Assembly: GCF_040954835.1 (NCBI RefSeq)
Contig: NC_090706.1
Location: forward strand, 21,647,148 to 21,711,147
Direction of reading: 5' to 3'
Origin: Lepisosteus oculatus
Lineage: Eukaryota > Chordata > Actinopteri > Semionotiformes > Lepisosteidae
DNA: 64,000 nt
The first letter of the stretch is position 1; each line of letters starts with the position of its first letter. Both the position numbers and the translations under genes were made by a program. The notes below the pieces were generated by a model. The model had not been told where the DNA came from. It did no database searches and saw only the letters and a program-made list of their open reading frames with translations. This document shows positions 37,880 to 48,407 of the stretch, piece by piece.

Positions 37880-38793
37880 GCTTCCTTCAAGTCATTCATA
37901 TCAATTACTAATTTTTGTAGAAGATCCAATTTCTGAAGTTTTTCAAAAATTAAGGCAACTTTTTCAAGAAGGAAGTGCACATCAACGTCTGAATGGGTTT
38001 TAACGTCCTCAGCTTCACTTCAGTTTAGAATCTCTTGATTCTATGCCGTCACTTCAGATAAGACAGGGGTGCTCAGGGTGCCGACCTTTTTTAATGTAAG
38101 ATTTACTTTTTCATTTGCCAGTCCAGTGCGATCTGCCAGTGTGAATTTGAAGCTCTGATATAGGAAAAACAGACTGTGGGCACATTACAATACCAATACC
38201 CATCACTCAGTTGAAAACAAATAAAAGCAAGTGACTCATGCTACAGTGAACAAGTAATGTTCCCCATTTTAGAAAAAAGAATATCCTACCTTAATGTGAG
38301 CATTGGCACTGAGAAACTTACTTGAGAACACTTGTAATTTTTTTTGAATGTGTTGACACTGCTGATCATGTTGATTACATTTTTATTTTGTCCCTGCAGC
38401 TGGACATTCATCTCATTCAGCAGTTCAGTCCAGTCTGTGAGGAATGCTTAATCCAGAAGCCACTGCTCATCCTCTAATTGAGCATATTCACCATGTTTAG
38501 ACGACTTGAGAAACCCTTTGATTTCAGGCAACAGCTGTCTGAACCTGCCAAAAATGTTTGTTTTTAAAATCTCCAAACACCAAGTCGGCAACCTCAGCAA
38601 ACGCTTTTATTACTTCTTGATCCGTGAATGACTTTTTGTGTTTAGCCAGGACGTGGCTCACACGGAATGATGCGATGATTGCCGCTTTCTCTCTTGTATT
38701 AGGCCTCGTGAAAACCGACTGCTACTATTAGACATTTTAATATTTCCACTTTTCTTTTCCGTAGCTCACTTTTAGCCAGAAAGTCCACATCAC
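37880..38793 (-). pseudogene. hAT transposase remnant (GTF2IRD2/Charlie-like), downstream part
   Basis: The minus strand, read through shifts, gives DFLAKSELRKRKVEILK, REKAAIIASFRVSHVLAKHKK, FAEVADLVFGDFKNK, then LLPEIKGFLKSSKHGEYAQL, DEQWLLD and LTDWTELLNEMNVQLQGQNK. These blocks resemble the hAT transposase-derived family that includes GTF2IRD2 and ZBED-like proteins. The catalytic stretch between DFKNK and LLPEIK is missing and stops are present. It continues upstream, on the far side of the LTR, at 39051. Confidence 0.65.
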
Positions 38794-39050
38794 TGTAACT
38801 ATCGCGGGTTTCGGTACGGAATGGAGCAGACATGGGACTCAAGGAATGAGGTTGAACAACACATTAATTCGAACCAGGGAAAGGTACACACACAGGGAGA
38901 AGAGTTACAGCGCTGCACGCACGCACACGAAGCGAAGAGTCTGTTCCTCATCCTCCGCCCCACTATATACATTCCCGTAGTCCCGCCCCCAGGCGCTGTT
39001 CTCAGCCTGTCTCGCGTGCGCATGGCTAAAGCGCCCTGTGTGGTGCTACA
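38794..39050 (-). mobile_element. Gypsy-type solo LTR (257 bp) inside hAT remnant
   Basis: On the minus strand it runs TGTAGCACCACACAGGG to CCGCGATAGTTACA. It matches the LTR at 53566-53734 in its ends (gctacaata/gtaact.cgcgggtttcggtacgga) and in caggcgctgttctcagcc. No primer-binding-site-like sequence follows, so it is a solo LTR. A clean target duplication was not seen. Confidence 0.75.
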
Positions 39051-39200
39051 ATAGGTTTTGTGTACAGTTTTGAAATGTTCTATATTTTCCTTTTTCGCGT
39101 AGACGCCAGCATTGCAGATTTGAATGGGATAGTACAAAAAAATAATCATGCTCCCATTCCTTGTGGTAACGGTATGTTTTCGGTCTTTTTGCTTAATCAT
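39051..39200 (-). pseudogene. hAT transposase remnant, BED-finger part
   Basis: The minus strand reads HKEWEHDYFFVLSH and then KKENIEHFKTVHKTY, which matches a BED-type zinc finger start and end (WE.DYFF ... NIERHFKTVHK.Y). It stops at the LTR. The frame resumes with DFLAKSELRKRK on the other side, so the two parts were one gene. Confidence 0.6.
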
Positions 39201-39615
39201 TTTCGTTCAAACACTACAACTATCAAATAGGCATTCAAACTTATCAAACTGAAGGCGAATTTGTCACGGCAGTCTGTTTCGCTCCACTATGCATTGTAAC
39301 GAATGTGGGGTTCCTGCTGCAATAACCAAGAGAACGTTCTTGGGTATCGCACACACCGCTCTTCATTTATGGAGATCCTGTAGCCTTTTTTTCCAGTGTC
39401 GACCAGCACTCAGGGAAGAGACTTTTACAACCCTATTGACAAGGGTTAAACACACACAAGGGCAGTAAAATGTATGACATTACATGCACAGATCTGAATG
39501 AATTTTTAGGCTATTGAAATAAGTAAATCGTCAAATAGCCCATTTATTTTTTGCCAAACATTCTCACGATCGATTGGCAAGCACTCCGATTGACTGGTTC
39601 GGCACCCCTGGGGCA
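39201..39615. other. Intergenic, unassigned
   Basis: No conserved ORF or known repeat recognised; probably further decayed transposon sequence. Confidence 0.3.
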
Positions 39616-39946
39616 AGACATAAACCCGAGGTCCTGACCCTCTGTTGTCATTAATAATCCCAGGGCATTTCTCAAAAAGAGTAAAACTGTTACTCTGGCA
39701 TCCTGGCCAAATTTCCCATTGGCCCTTACCAATCATGGCCTCTTAATAATCCCCATCTATGAATTCGCTTCATCAATCTGTTATCCTCCTCACTGATAGC
39801 TGATTTGTGGTGAACGCAATGGCACACTATGGTTGTCGTCGCATCAACCAAGTGTGTGCTGCACATGGGTGGTGGTGAAGGGGAGTTCCCATTACCTAGT
39901 AAAGCGCTTTGAGTGGAGTGTCTAGAAAAGTGCTTTATAACTGTAA
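39616..39946 (+). mobile_element. 5S SINE, 5'-truncated copy
   Basis: Plus-strand core and tail: ggtcctgaccctctgttgtc, atcctggccaaatttccc, aatcatggcctcttaataatcccc, then aaagcgctttgagtggagtg and the final tgctttataactgtaagg. The 5S-like head is absent. Confidence 0.88.
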
Positions 39947-40047
39947 GGAATTAAATTAAAAAGCATTCCACAGCTCTCACTAACTCACTTCTCTACACTG
40001 AACCTAGCTGTCTGCCAAGAAAAGCATGACTGCCATGATTTGACATG

Positions 40048-40170
40048 CCTGAATATTTCAATATAAGGCGTTCTATTATATTGTAATAGAATATAATTAT
40101 ATTACAATATATAATTACAATGTAACACCTTATATTGAAACATAATGAATATTTCAATATAAGGTAATAA
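40048..40170. repeat. AT-rich palindromic cluster
   Basis: The sequence gaatatttcaatataagg occurs at 40051 and again at 40147, with its inverted form (ccttatattgaaa) at 40128-40140. The interval also holds imperfect palindromes of attacaatata. It could form a strong hairpin of about 90 bases. Confidence 0.6.
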
Positions 40171-40320
40171 GGCCTTCTCATGTGCTGCAGCAGGTCTATG
40201 GAACTCACTGCCCAGACCCATTTGCCACTTTCTGACTATTGGCATTTTTATAACCCATTTTCAATCGGGTCTTTTCACAACCGCTTTTAATGTGTCATTT
40301 AATTTTGGGTTTTATTAGAT
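40165..40320 (+). mobile_element. L2-like LINE C-terminal fragment
   Basis: One frame reads KAFSCAAAGLWNSLPRPI followed by a FSSGLKTHLFxxAF-like end, the conserved end of L2/CR1 ORF2. It is short and 3'-incomplete. Confidence 0.5.
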
Positions 40321-41000
40321 CAATTAACTAAGCTTTTTGACTATTTTCTACCATAATAGAGATACAGTGCTTTTTTGATAATTGCTAAAATACTGTACTA
40401 TTGTTTTATTATGTTATATTCCCCTTTCTTACAGCAATGTCTAGCAGTCTCTTGCCATTGTATATGACTCAACATGGCATCGCTGCACTAGACTAATGTG
40501 CATGAACCATCACATTTTCTTACTCTACCGAGATCCTACACTTTCAACTGCTGAGCTTTAGACACGGAAGACATGCAGAAGTGCAAAACGGGGGTGACAG
40601 TTCCCACTAATGGGGTTCTTCTTAAGACAAACGTGTTCAAAAAGAAATTAGCTTCATGACCACAACACTGTCCCATCTTTGGACATGAGAAACTGGTGAC
40701 CTGACTAAAGTGAATGGCTAGGACATACTGGTGGAGCATCAGGGCGTTTAGGACTAGTTTAAGATGCAGGACAGACTTAGAAGGAACAAGGCTACCATTA
40801 ATTAAAATAAATCAATGTTCTTATTGATTTATCAATTTATCAGTTCTCATCAATTTCCCTACGGGATTAATAAAGTATTATCTATCTATCTTATTGCTTT
40901 GATACAGAACACAGTCATTATAGGACCCACTGAGACACCATTTAAATATTTAGTAAATTATAAAAACAAGAATTGAAATATACATTTTTAAAAACAACAC
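40321..41000. other. Intergenic with a LINE-like 3' tail
   Basis: Mostly unassigned. At 40855-40893 the text ttccctacgggattaataaagtattatctatctatc resembles the 3' tail of fish LINEs ending in (TATC)n. Confidence 0.35.
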
Positions 41001-42411
41001 AGTGCCATTACAAAAAGCTTTATTTCAGTTAAATCAAACAGCGGTCATTTCAGATACACCATCTTATATTACAGCCAATGTTTTCAATACATAAAACTTA
41101 ACTGAAAATCCTAAGAACCCTACAGGGTAAATGTACAAAAATCCTTTTTAGGCATTGGCAACCTTGGAAAGATTCTTACATACGTAAGACTGCAAAACCA
41201 AAGCCCACTGAGATGGATTATCATCTCATTAACTCATTTATCAACACTTAACACTTTCTCAAAGTGTACAGAAAAACTCCTAAATGAAGTGACATTTTTA
41301 CATTTACAAAGCTTAAAGAGAGCTCTTGCCCTCTTATCAATTTGGAATGACCACACACAGGAGTATGGAATTCCTTACATCCATTTTCTTTAATTCGTAC
41401 AATGACATGGGAAGGCTGAAACCCTAACTCACATCACATATTAATGATATAGTGTGATTAAGACCCCTCCCACTTCTTCCAATTTTTGATTCCCCAAGAA
41501 GAAATGGTAGATAAAATGAGAAAGGAAGAAAGAATAATTTCAGTAACATTATATCTCACTCTCGGTCCATGAGCTTATTTTCCCCCCCAAGATACGAGCT
41601 TAACCAGAATTGTTATGATTTAAAAATAAATCATACTCTATATAATGATTTCAAACACACAACATTGATAACAGAAGTGAAGAAAATAAAAATATTTAAG
41701 GTCCTTCCATATTTGATCTATTTCTTAAATGTGTTGGCATTTCTTGGTACACAATAAAAGAACAGAATATCAAATACCTGCTTCTTAGAAAAGAGTTTTA
41801 TCATTTGCTTTCAGAGTTATACAGAGACCTGCATAAAAGCAGCTGAGACACATGCAGGAGGTCCTTAAAGGTCAAGTGAAAGCCTGACAGTGAAGAGTAA
41901 GTGTCTGTACTCCTAGTCAGGTTAAGTTTTAGTCCCATGACTCCCACAAAGGGAGAAAGAGTTAAGCTTGATATTGACAATTTACAATTGAAAGCAGCTA
42001 TGACACCTGCAAAAAGTAAAGTCCTTCCCCACCAGCAAGGGGTATCAAACTCAGACTCATAAGGAGGTGAGTTACATGTCTTTTTCTTACCCCACATTGA
42101 AGCTCAGCAGATTCACTGGTCTAGTTTTTTAATCAGATAAATTAACACTTTTCTCCAGGAAACAACCCAATTTACAGATCTAGTACCTCTTATCAAGTGC
42201 TTTCCTTAGACTGTACAAACATCCAGCATGGAATCTAGTGATCACAGGAATCTACAGAGAGCTTAACCTGGAATAAGAAACAAGATCTTGAGGCACTTCA
42301 CAGCTGGAATAGAACACCTCCAACTTAAAATTTGCATTCCACAAGAGAACATAATGAAATCATCATAAGAAAAGGTTTTAGTTGAGTTTCAATCAGAAAC
42401 TAAAACAGTTT

Positions 42412-42449
<38 letters not shown>

Positions 42450-44456
42450 TGCTTACACTTATATAGCGCTTTTCTGGACACTCCACTCAAAGCGCTTTAC
42501 AGGTAATGGGGACTCCCCTCCACCACCAATGTGCAGCATCCACCAGGATGATGCGACGGCAGCCATAGTGCGCCAGAACGCTCACCACACATCAGCTATC
42601 AGTGGGGAGGAGAGCAGAGTAATGAAGCCAATTCATAAATGGGGATTATTAGGAGGCCATGATTGGTAAGGGCCAATGGGAAGTTTGGCCAGGACGCCGG
42701 GGTTACACCCCTACTCTTTTCGAGAAATGCCCTGGGATTTTTAATGACCACAGAGAGTCAGGACCTCGGTTTTACGCGTCATCCGAAGGATGTCACTATA
42801 CTGGGGCATTAGGACCCACATGAGCCGCAGGGTGAGCGCCCCCTGCTGGCCCCACTAACACCTCTTCCAGCAGCAACCTTAGTTTTTCCCAGGAGGTCTC
42901 TCATCCAGGTACTGACCAGGCTCACACCTGCTTAACTTCAGTGGGTTACCAGTTGTGAATTGCAGGGTGATATGGCTGCTTGCAGTTTTGACTTTAGCAA
43001 CCTTTCTCTCCTTGTTCGAGCATATGGTCAGAGAACTACTCTCAAACCTTTAAACATTCACACATCTTATGCCCTGTTTATACTTACACTGCAAGTCTTC
43101 TCCAGAATTTATTTTCTGTAACCAGGTTCTTAAACAGAGCAAGAACCCAGAAGTGCATTTTGATTTTTTTTCCTAATCCAGAAAAAAAACCTAAAGATTC
43201 TCACTAAAACATACAGCAAGCATATTGACCAGAATGGTTTTAAGCATATTTGGAGTACTTTAGTGTACTCTTAGTACAACTGTTGGTAACCTGAAACATT
43301 TAAACCAGTGCTAAGTGTAACTAAATATAACATACAAATAAAAATACATATGGTGCTTATGTACAGCTTATGCAAGCTGGAATAAACAGTGAATATTTAC
43401 CTTCAGTCCTGGTTTTACCACACTGAAAGAGAAAATCAAAACTGTTGAAATCTACCCTCACCGTACTGTATTTATCCTATACCCCTAGAATGATCATAAA
43501 ATGTATTTCTATTTTGTCAGGTGATTACTTTAATTTTTTAAAGCTACTGTATAACCAGGCATATTACATCTATAGAAGAGAAGCATCATATTTCATCTGC
43601 CTTCACACAACAATAATAAAAACAAATGGGCCACAAAATCCAATTTGCTCTTATTGTTGTAAAGTACATCTGCAGACATCTCGCAAAGGTTTAACTCATT
43701 TATTTAGTAAATGTTATCACAGACAGGAAACATGCTGCTCTTAGCTCTGAAGTACCGATTCAGGCAATGGAACATTGCTTCGAGCCCATGACAAGGACAT
43801 TCAGTCTACTGAATGATTCTTGTACTCTTCTAGCAAAAGGACACTTTATTAACTATTTCTGCACAGAGTGTATTACAAATTGTAATTCAAAGCCCAAGAG
43901 AGCACTTTGAGTTTTAGATGCTCTAATACCTACCCACCCCATCAATTAATTAATTTTCAATCTTCACTATTGAGTGGCATGGAAGATGAATCAGTTAATC
44001 TATGAGAAAACAAGAGCCACTTTGTTAATGTATGATAGAAACCTTTGTAGTAAACTACTTCATGTAAAAGGAAGTCATATTAATAGTCATTTTGCTCAGG
44101 TAAAACAGACCCAAAAAGGCTCCATCACCTTCAACTTTCAGAAGCTAATACAGCGAAGCCCTTACAATTAAACCTCTCCCATCTCACAGTAATCACTGCC
44201 TCTCTCCAGGAGGTAAGATGAAGTCCTGTAGTTTCTTTTAGCATTGCACAGATTTCAGTGATGGCAGTGCTTGAAGTGGTAGATGATGAGGCAACATTAA
44301 TGAGAAAACGAAATTTGAACAGATATACAAAACTACACATCTTGTTTTGTTTTTTTTTCCTGAATAACAAAGTGCAGACTTGGCTGTCGCCGGTCAGCGT
44401 TTCAAGCAGCACTTTCCAACAGCACCTCTGGCAACACAGCTCCCTGGGACAAGCTC
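41001..44456 (-). other. DNAJB1 downstream region and probable 3' UTR
   Basis: This is downstream of the DNAJB1 stop. A candidate minus-strand polyadenylation signal AATAAA is at 43845-43850, about 610 bases past the stop. Another lies near 41020. Which is used cannot be told from sequence alone. A 5S SINE occupies 42414-42985, so a 3' UTR of normal length would end before it. The remaining sequence is AT-rich and unassigned. Confidence 0.4.
42414..42985 (-). mobile_element. 5S-rRNA-derived SINE, full length
   Basis: On the minus strand the head near 42985 has a 5S-like promoter (gaagttaagcaggtgtgagc, cagtacctggatgagagacc). A block ctggaagaggtgttagtggggcc follows, then the core with gtcctggccaaacttcccat and tgatagctgatgtgtggtg. 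The L2-like tail is gcgctttgagtggagtgtcc and gcgctatataagtgtaagc, ending in a run of about 12 ATT units (42414-42449). This is the best full-length copy in the window. Confidence 0.93.
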
Positions 44457-44687
44457 TCATGGAGGAAGCACCTGACTTAAAGCGTCCCTGGTGTGCAGTG
44501 GAATCCGATCCGGGAATTTCACCTCGAACTGCAGGATCAGATCTCCACGCTTTTCTGGGCACTTGGGTAATGGCAGGCCTTCCCCTGTGATGCGCTGCTG
44601 CATTCCGGGCTTGATAATGTCTCTGAAGGTAACAGGAATGGTCCTGCCATCCAATGTGGGGGCATTCACAGTGCATCCACAGAGAGC
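44457..44687 (-). CDS. DNAJB1: DNAJB1 coding exon 3
   Basis: 76 codons and a TGA stop, starting [19 protein letters not shown] and ending [19 protein letters not shown]. It carries the second half of C-terminal domain II and the dimer-forming tail. The acceptor is catgcccag. Confidence 0.96.
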   Translation of the reverse strand, partial: ALCGCTVNAPTLDGRTIPVTFRDIIKPGMQQRITGEGLPLPKCPEKRGDLILQFEVKFPDRIPLHTRDALSQVLPP

Positions 44688-47600
44688 CTGGGCATGGGAG
44701 GAATAAGATGATTGGTAAAGGTCATGTCATACAAAAACAACCTACAACCTATAAGTTTCATTTAGAAACCAATGCCTCAAGTTCCTCGAGTGCTTTTCTA
44801 CTTGTTCTAGTTAAATTAATAAGCCTAAGAATTACCACTAGCATTCAGAGAACTCTTTTTAAGATGACTTCCAAAAAACAAAATCACAATACCAGGCAAT
44901 ATGAATGTCACAAGCAAGTTAAGTACTACAATGGATAGAGTGATATAAATAAGCTACTCTTATACCTCATAAATGAAAATGTACAAAAAAAGTTTAATGC
45001 AAGATAAGACAAATGAGCAATGTACCAGTTGAAAAAGACCACACAAGGATGAAGAAAACATGCTCTAAGCCTCCAAATGTTATGCAATCTATATGTTGGT
45101 AAGCAAGTAATTTGGATTTAACAAGTATGCAAAAATTGGTAAATCCGGTTAGACTGAGCTAGGAAAAGTCAAACCATTCGACAGCCCTTAAGTTTCTTTA
45201 TTAAGCATTCTGTCCAACTTTAGCACCACTGTCTTTCACATACCTCCCTGAGTGTGACTTTGGCTGGGTAGATGATGTCAGACCCCTCTCTCTTGAACAC
45301 TGGGTGGGGCTTGTCCTTCACCACAAAGACAATGTCTGCCGGGATGTTGGTAGGCGTTTCGTCACCCTCCTTGGGGAAGGTGATCTTGGTGCCTTCTTTC
45401 CAGCCACGCTTGATCTCCACAGTGAGGATCTTGTCCTCTGTGTGGGTGGTACGTCCATCAGGGTTCAGCCTCTTGTGGGAGATCTTCATCTTCTTGGTGC
45501 AGCCTGTGAGGACCTCTTCCAGGGTCACCTTCAGGTCATGCACTACAGGGGGGTCCTGCTTTTTCACGATGCCATCCCGGGACCCACGTCCCCCCATCCC
45601 CATGCGTGTGAAGCCCCTGGAGAACCCCCCCATGCCAAATCCCGCAAAGGGGTCATCGATGTCCATATCCTCATCACCCCCGTTGCGACTGAAGAAGGAA
45701 TCAAAAGGGCTGTGACCCCCAAAGAACTCTGCGAACATGGCATGGGGGTCCCCATGGAATGTGTAGTTAAAATTTGTGCCATTTGGTCCGCCACCTCCAG
45801 CGTTCCCCTTCAGACCTGAGTGGGGGGAAAAGGCACAAAACATTACGCACAGGTCAGAAAAATCAAGCCTTTCTGCACTGTCCTGAAGAGAGCTGCACCA
45901 TTGAGCAGCAACTGAATTTCTGATTAAAGAACCAAAGACATTCAAAAGATGGATATTTTATTTCACACAGGATTATGAGGTATGAAGAACAGTGAAATTG
46001 TTGAAAATTGTTTCTGGTATAACAAATCATTACTTGATTTCTGCCTATTTCGGACTATTTTAGCACATCTTGACCTTATGTACATGAAGGGTACATGGTA
46101 CTCAAGGTACTCTGAGAAGGCATTCTGTAAATACTGCTTTCTTATCTGTTCTTTAATGCCCATATCACTTAAAATTGAAACATCACAACAGAAATGTGGC
46201 CTCTCAAAGTGTCGTTTAGGGTTAAACAATTATAAGTAAAATAATCAGATAACTCTACAAGAACAGGGACACCAATTAAAAGAAAAGTTCTTTCTGCCCT
46301 CAAATCCAGCGACGGTTGTTTAGTTCAAAGCGCACCTGAAGCCCTGCTGCAAACCTGCCCTTGTATAATCCCGACAGAAGCTCAGAGTAAGCCTCTAACA
46401 GCCCCAGACAGGACCAGGCGAGAAACTTCCAGAAGGCACGCGAGGCATGTACTGAGCCAATCAGCGGCTGAGCGCACCCGGGTCGCCAGAACACAGCGAA
46501 AGTAAAGTATTAGATATTCAATGACATTAATAAATTTACGTAACTTAACATTTACCCGCTGACTATGGCAAAACTACAGTACAACCACAAATCAGTCTAT
46601 AACACGAATAGCTGACTTACAAAAGAAAACTGTTTTTCTATGGAACCCTCACCTCTATATCTACTCAAGCGGCTAAAACATTTTTTGACTAGGACTTAAA
46701 TTCTTGTTTCGGAAATAAGTAAACGAGACTGGTCAAAGCGAGACAAGGTTAAGTTCTCTCTTCCCTAACTGATCATCCTTAACGAGAAGTTATGGTTTCT
46801 GATCCCTCCAACACGGGTTAATGCTAAACGAATCTGTATTTTATGCTTTCATATTTAAACGCCATTATTAAGGCAGATAAGGGTTAATGTACAAACATTA
46901 CAAGACTCACGATTAATGATTCCAATCGGCTGTTGTGCAAAACTCGATCCACAAAACATCTCACGACGTAGGCAACATTTTAATATTCTACCCTACACTG
47001 AAAAGCATCAGAGAAACACGGCAGTGCTCAAGAATGTTTGCATTTCTTAAAAAAATAAATAATACAACTTCACACTTTGAAGGGGCCTTTCTCACCAACA
47101 CTCAACAAGCAGTCATTTTTCCAGATTCCGAGCAAAACTTGCATTTCTTACTCTACAGCAAGTTTAAAGTCTGACAATAAGGGGGCATAAGACGGAGAAA
47201 ATGTGGTGCCTTCCCACCTTTAACAGGCATATGAAAAGGGGGATCGATATTTTAAAGCAACAAAATGTAATAGATTGCGCGTTGTAGCCCCAGGCCTCCA
47301 CAGTCCACAGCGGTATCCTGTCCAGCGCGGCACCTAGTTAAGATCGAACCCGATTACCTGCAGGGGTCAATCGGTCAGTATTGGATTGCCCGTGTCAGCT
47401 GTATGATACTACGAGAAAGGTTAAACAGTACCATCACTAACTGAAACTGCACCTTAGCACTTTCGAAAGCGCACTGGTCGATCATACGTCTTTAGTTTCG
47501 GTTTTGGGCTCTATCAGCTGCCACACACACCCAGAAGTTGCCAGAACATGCCGGTAGGCTGGGAGAGTCGGGCACACTTTCAACACACGCACAAGGACTT

Positions 47601-48068
47601 TAAATCTAAACACCGACTGCAAAATGCAACGCAATTCACCCAGCAAATCCGCTTGATGCGACTGAGCTTTAAGGAACAGCTCTCTCCCCATGGCATCTTA
47701 ATAGAAACGCTTTTCTGGGCATCACAAGGAGTCAAACGTTTTCAGAAGTGGGAGGTCCTCCATGGAGGTAACGGGACACCCGGAATCTCACTGCTAGTCC
47801 TAAACTTGCCGAAATGCTGCTGTTGTGGAGTTTATTTTTAATTAAGTGTTATCTTACCGTCCTCCCCGAATTTGTCGTAGATGTCTTTTTTCTTGGGGTC
47901 GCTCAAAACGTCATAGGCCTCCGCGATCTCTTTGAATTTCTCCTCGGCATCCGAAGACTTGTTCTTGTCCGGGTGGTAGCGCAATGCCTGCTTGCGGTAT
48001 GCCTTCTTGATCTCGTCCTCCGAGGCTCCCTTCTGGATTCCCAGCACCTTATAATAATCTTTACCCAT
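44457..48068 (-). CDS. DNAJB1: DNAJB1 (HSP40, type II J-protein), complete
   Basis: DNAJB1 is a cytosolic and nuclear co-chaperone that delivers unfolded clients to HSP70 and stimulates its ATPase. The minus-strand coding exons are 48068-47858, 45815-45244 and 44687-44457. They make 1014 bases, 337 residues plus stop, against 340 in human. Residues 1-70 form the J domain with the HPD motif at 32-34. A Gly/Phe-rich region with MDIDDPF (the autoinhibitory helix V area) follows. The two beta-sandwich client-binding domains come next ([39 protein letters not shown]), then the C-terminal dimerisation end QVLPP. There is no cysteine-rich zinc domain, as expected for type II. The start MGKDYY is the family start; an upstream in-frame ATG at 48086 is not conserved. 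All splice sites are GT-AG. Confidence 0.97.
45244..45815 (-). CDS. DNAJB1: DNAJB1 coding exon 2
   Basis: 572 bases covering residues 71-261 (first codon split with exon 1). It begins GLKGN and contains [18 protein letters not shown], the site from which a short human isoform starts. It ends at the TLRE codon before gtatgt. The Gly/Phe region is slightly shorter than in human. Confidence 0.97.
45816..47857. other. DNAJB1 intron 1
   Basis: A 2.04 kb intron. GC and CpG content is raised at 46300-46500, where promoter-like elements lie (see the HSE entry). The rest, up to the donor at 47857, shows no exon or transposon. Confidence 0.8.
46421..46461 (-). promoter_or_regulatory. Intronic heat-shock element and CCAAT box
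   Basis: 46421-46435 reads aGAAacTTCcaGAAg, a perfect three-unit HSE. A CCAAT box is at 46457-46461. The 14-base core agaaacttccagaa is the same as in the main promoter HSE at 48393. Together with the local GC enrichment it suggests a second, heat-inducible start in intron 1. Such a transcript could splice from a donor such as caggtgcg near 46335 into exon 2 and begin at the MFAEFF methionine. That part is inference. Confidence 0.55.
47858..48068 (-). CDS. DNAJB1: DNAJB1 coding exon 1 (J domain)
   Basis: 70 codons plus one base, covering the whole J domain: [10 protein letters not shown], helix [12 protein letters not shown], the YHPDKNK loop, helix [17 protein letters not shown] and helix [14 protein letters not shown]. 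The donor is gtaaga, phase 1, as in human DNAJB1. Confidence 0.97.
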
Positions 48069-48349
48069 TACAGCCCCGGTGATCAATTACACTCACAAGA
48101 CGACAAGAGGAAAATCACACAAGTTGCTCTTTAAGCAAAAGGTCACGACGTCGTCACAGTGAACAAACAGCAGTCACGCGAATCAGCTAAAGGTTTCCTA
48201 CTGTAGTTCCTTTTACAGATCCACGCAGGATAAACAAAAAGTCGCAATCTCAATGTCATATATACAGACACCTGTATTACGTACACCAACGACGCAATAC
48301 CCTTAACAAAATAAAGCGCAACCAGCTCTCTACGACTTTCTCTCAAGCT

Positions 48350-48407
48350 GCAGAACGCTGGTTCTGCCTGCTTTCAGTATTTATAACACAGCAGAAACTT
48401 CCAGAAC
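48350..48407 (-). promoter_or_regulatory. DNAJB1 core promoter: TATA box and HSE
   Basis: Read on the minus strand, a TATA box TATAAATA lies at 48378-48385. A perfect HSE (aGAAacTTCcaGAAc, 48393-48407) sits immediately upstream of it. The expected start is near 48350, giving a 5' UTR of about 280 bases. HSF1 binding to such HSEs is the known mode of DNAJB1 induction. Confidence 0.8.

Noticed and set aside
42414..42449. (AAT)n tract as a free microsatellite
   Set aside because: It is the 3' tail of the adjacent 5S SINE.
45272..45819. Two long plus-strand frames (147 and 171 codons)
   Set aside because: Antisense shadows of DNAJB1 exon 2, whose codon use keeps the reverse frames open.
48086..48086. 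Upstream in-frame ATG giving DNAJB1 six extra residues
   Set aside because: MITGAV is not conserved; MGKDYY is the invariant family start.
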